In this document: positions 63,250 through 64,000 of the stretch, piece by piece
How positions within the stretch are numbered: the first letter of the stretch is position 1
Layout of the letters: the number at the start of each line of letters is the position of its first letter
Assembly: GCA_037045225.1 (NCBI GenBank)
Contig: JBAOHZ010000009.1
Location: forward strand, 124,001-188,000
From: Nitrospira sp.
GTDB lineage: Bacteria; Nitrospirota; Nitrospiria; Nitrospirales; Nitrospiraceae
Direction: 5' to 3'
DNA length: 64,000 bases
Translations under genes and position numbers: made by a program
Notes under the pieces: model-generated
The model's input: the letters and a program-made list of their open reading frames with translations, nothing else
Database searches by the model: none
What the model was told of the DNA's origin: nothing

Positions 63250-63867
63250 TTAGATCGAATGCGGCTCCAGGAAGACCGCCTTGGAGAGCTTGGCAAAGAA
63301 TTGCTGATACATCTCAGGATCCCGGATCATTTCCATTTTTTGCTCACCAGGCGGGATGTAATTGCGGTCGGCCTGGCCGTCCCCCTTCCACACCGCCCGA
63401 TAGAAGATAATCCGGACTTCCTGCCGCGAGCGTGCCTCGTTCAGCGGTCGCGTCACAAGACTGGCCGCGATTTTCTGGTGCAGATCGATCGGGATGACGA
63501 CATGCCCGAGCGACAGCAGCCAGATAAAGAACCGGTTACGATACTGACCGTACTCACGGGCACTGCGTTCTTTCGCGGCTCGCAGGAACCCGACTTCCCG
63601 CACACTTTCCTCAACTTGAAACCCGAGATCTTGGAGCGCGGCAGCCGAGGCGGACAACAATTCCCGATCGTTCTCCGTGTCGAAGAAACGAGTTTGCATG
63701 GCCCGATTCGCATTACTCTCCGGCGTGAGTTGAAACAATTCCGCCGGCTGCGTCGGTTGCGCGCAACCCAGGAATAGCAGGGGCTGCCCAACGCACAACA
63801 CCAGGGCCGCGACGAGGCGCAGCAAGAGTCGACCGGTCTTCTTAGAACTGAGTAGAGTTGTAGGCAA
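63250..63867 (-). CDS. lipoprotein of a tandem paralogue family, member 3
   Basis: A 205-residue predicted lipoprotein with FLGC as the lipobox near residue 35. Family segments are QTRFFDTENDRELL, LQDLGFQVEESVREVGFLRAAKE and YQQFFAKLSKAVFLEP. A hydrophobic stretch in the middle (FFIWLLSLGHVVIPI) could be a second membrane helix. The start is TTG 63867, overlapping the upstream gene by 26 nt; no ATG or GTG fits. The TTG and overlap lower certainty about the exact start. Confidence 0.65.
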   Translation of the reverse strand: MPTTLLSSKKTGRLLLRLVAALVLCVGQPLLFLGCAQPTQPAELFQLTPESNANRAMQTRFFDTENDRELLSASAAALQDLGFQVEESVREVGFLRAAKERSAREYGQYRNRFFIWLLSLGHVVIPIDLHQKIAASLVTRPLNEARSRQEVRIIFYRAVWKGDGQADRNYIPPGEQKMEMIRDPEMYQQFFAKLSKAVFLEPHSI

Positions 63868-64000
63868 AATCTCGAACCTTTTTCTCTTCGTCGTACTTGA
63901 TGATAATTGTGAGGGTGCGTTGACGTTGCGAACTGGAGTGGTCGCTGGAGTTGGTTCCCAGAATGATCAGACCGGCATAGGAAGAACTCGCCGTATCCAC
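63842..64000 (-). CDS. BamE/SmpA-like lipoprotein, C-terminal part
   Basis: The frame enters from the right edge and ends at TAA 63842. The last 52 residues include TLTIIIKYDEEKKVRDFAYN and end STQF, like the end of SmpA/OmlA (BamE)-type outer membrane lipoproteins. The N terminus is outside the window, so the call is tentative. It heads the minus-strand lipoprotein cluster. Confidence 0.45.
   Translation of the reverse strand: MDTASSSYAGLIILGTNSSDHSSSQRQRTLTIIIKYDEEKKVRDFAYNSTQF

Noticed and set aside
62194..64000. Tandem lipoproteins as a repeat caused by assembly duplication
   Set aside because: The three genes share only short motifs and differ widely elsewhere in sequence and length, so they are diverged paralogues and not copies of one another.

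Overview
This is a GC-rich, densely coded bacterial chromosome segment. The gene set and order suggest Nitrospira or a close relative (phylum Nitrospirota). It combines the KDO block kdsB-pyrG-kdsA-kdsD with pgsA-plsY, an NnrS protein, a topoisomerase VI pair, a BBP2-type porin, AddAB-type repair, many small lipoproteins and short intergenic palindromic repeats. The genus call is an inference from gene content; there is no rRNA in the window.

Layout. 1-5.8 kb (+): end of kdsB, then pyrG, kdsA, kdsD, pgsA, plsY and a TrkA-C protein; these serve lipopolysaccharide core sugar, CTP and phospholipid synthesis. 5.8-14.5 kb: a DegP/DegQ protease, a divergent EF-G paralogue (-), radC (-), a zinc-ribbon peptide, rsmD-coaD-aminotransferase with overlapping ends, an FmdB-type protein and a coiled-coil lipoprotein. 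14.5-18.2 kb (-): purH, purD and a Sua5/YrdC gene, with a ~120-bp palindromic repeat between purH and purD. 18.5-24.3 kb: an OmpA-domain protein, a coiled-coil/HhH protein, NnrS, and two poorly characterised minus-strand genes. 24.5-30.7 kb: dnaE, accA and a porin. 30.7-41.4 kb: ferritin-like protein, HrpB helicase, ACT-domain regulator, deformylase, Sel1 protein, pseudouridine synthase, a cupredoxin-like secreted protein, MazG-like protein, tRNA-Leu(UAA), YtxH and lgt. 41.4-48.3 kb (-): an AddB/AddA-type helicase-nuclease pair and a zinc ribbon. 48.3-52.9 kb: glutaredoxin-like protein, phosphoglucomutase, NlpC/P60-like lipoprotein, YacG, a Cys-rich secreted protein, a DUF1800/DUF1501 fusion scar and a lipoprotein. 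53-57.7 kb (-): topoisomerase VI A and B and a small membrane protein. 57.7-64 kb: a receiver-PAS-PAS-PAS protein, dodecin with a 58-residue partner, a 2OG-Fe(II) oxygenase gene broken by one in-frame stop, a glycosidase-like lipoprotein, and a tandem cluster of related lipoproteins running off the window.

Most of the window is core housekeeping. The items most worth a second look are the topoisomerase VI pair, the tandem lipoprotein family at the right end, the in-frame deletion scar joining DUF1800 and DUF1501, the single-stop oxygenase pseudogene, the EF-G paralogue lacking the catalytic His, and two families of dispersed intergenic repeats. I found no CRISPR array, prophage, transposase or defence island. 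All family names come from motif recognition by eye; no database search was run.
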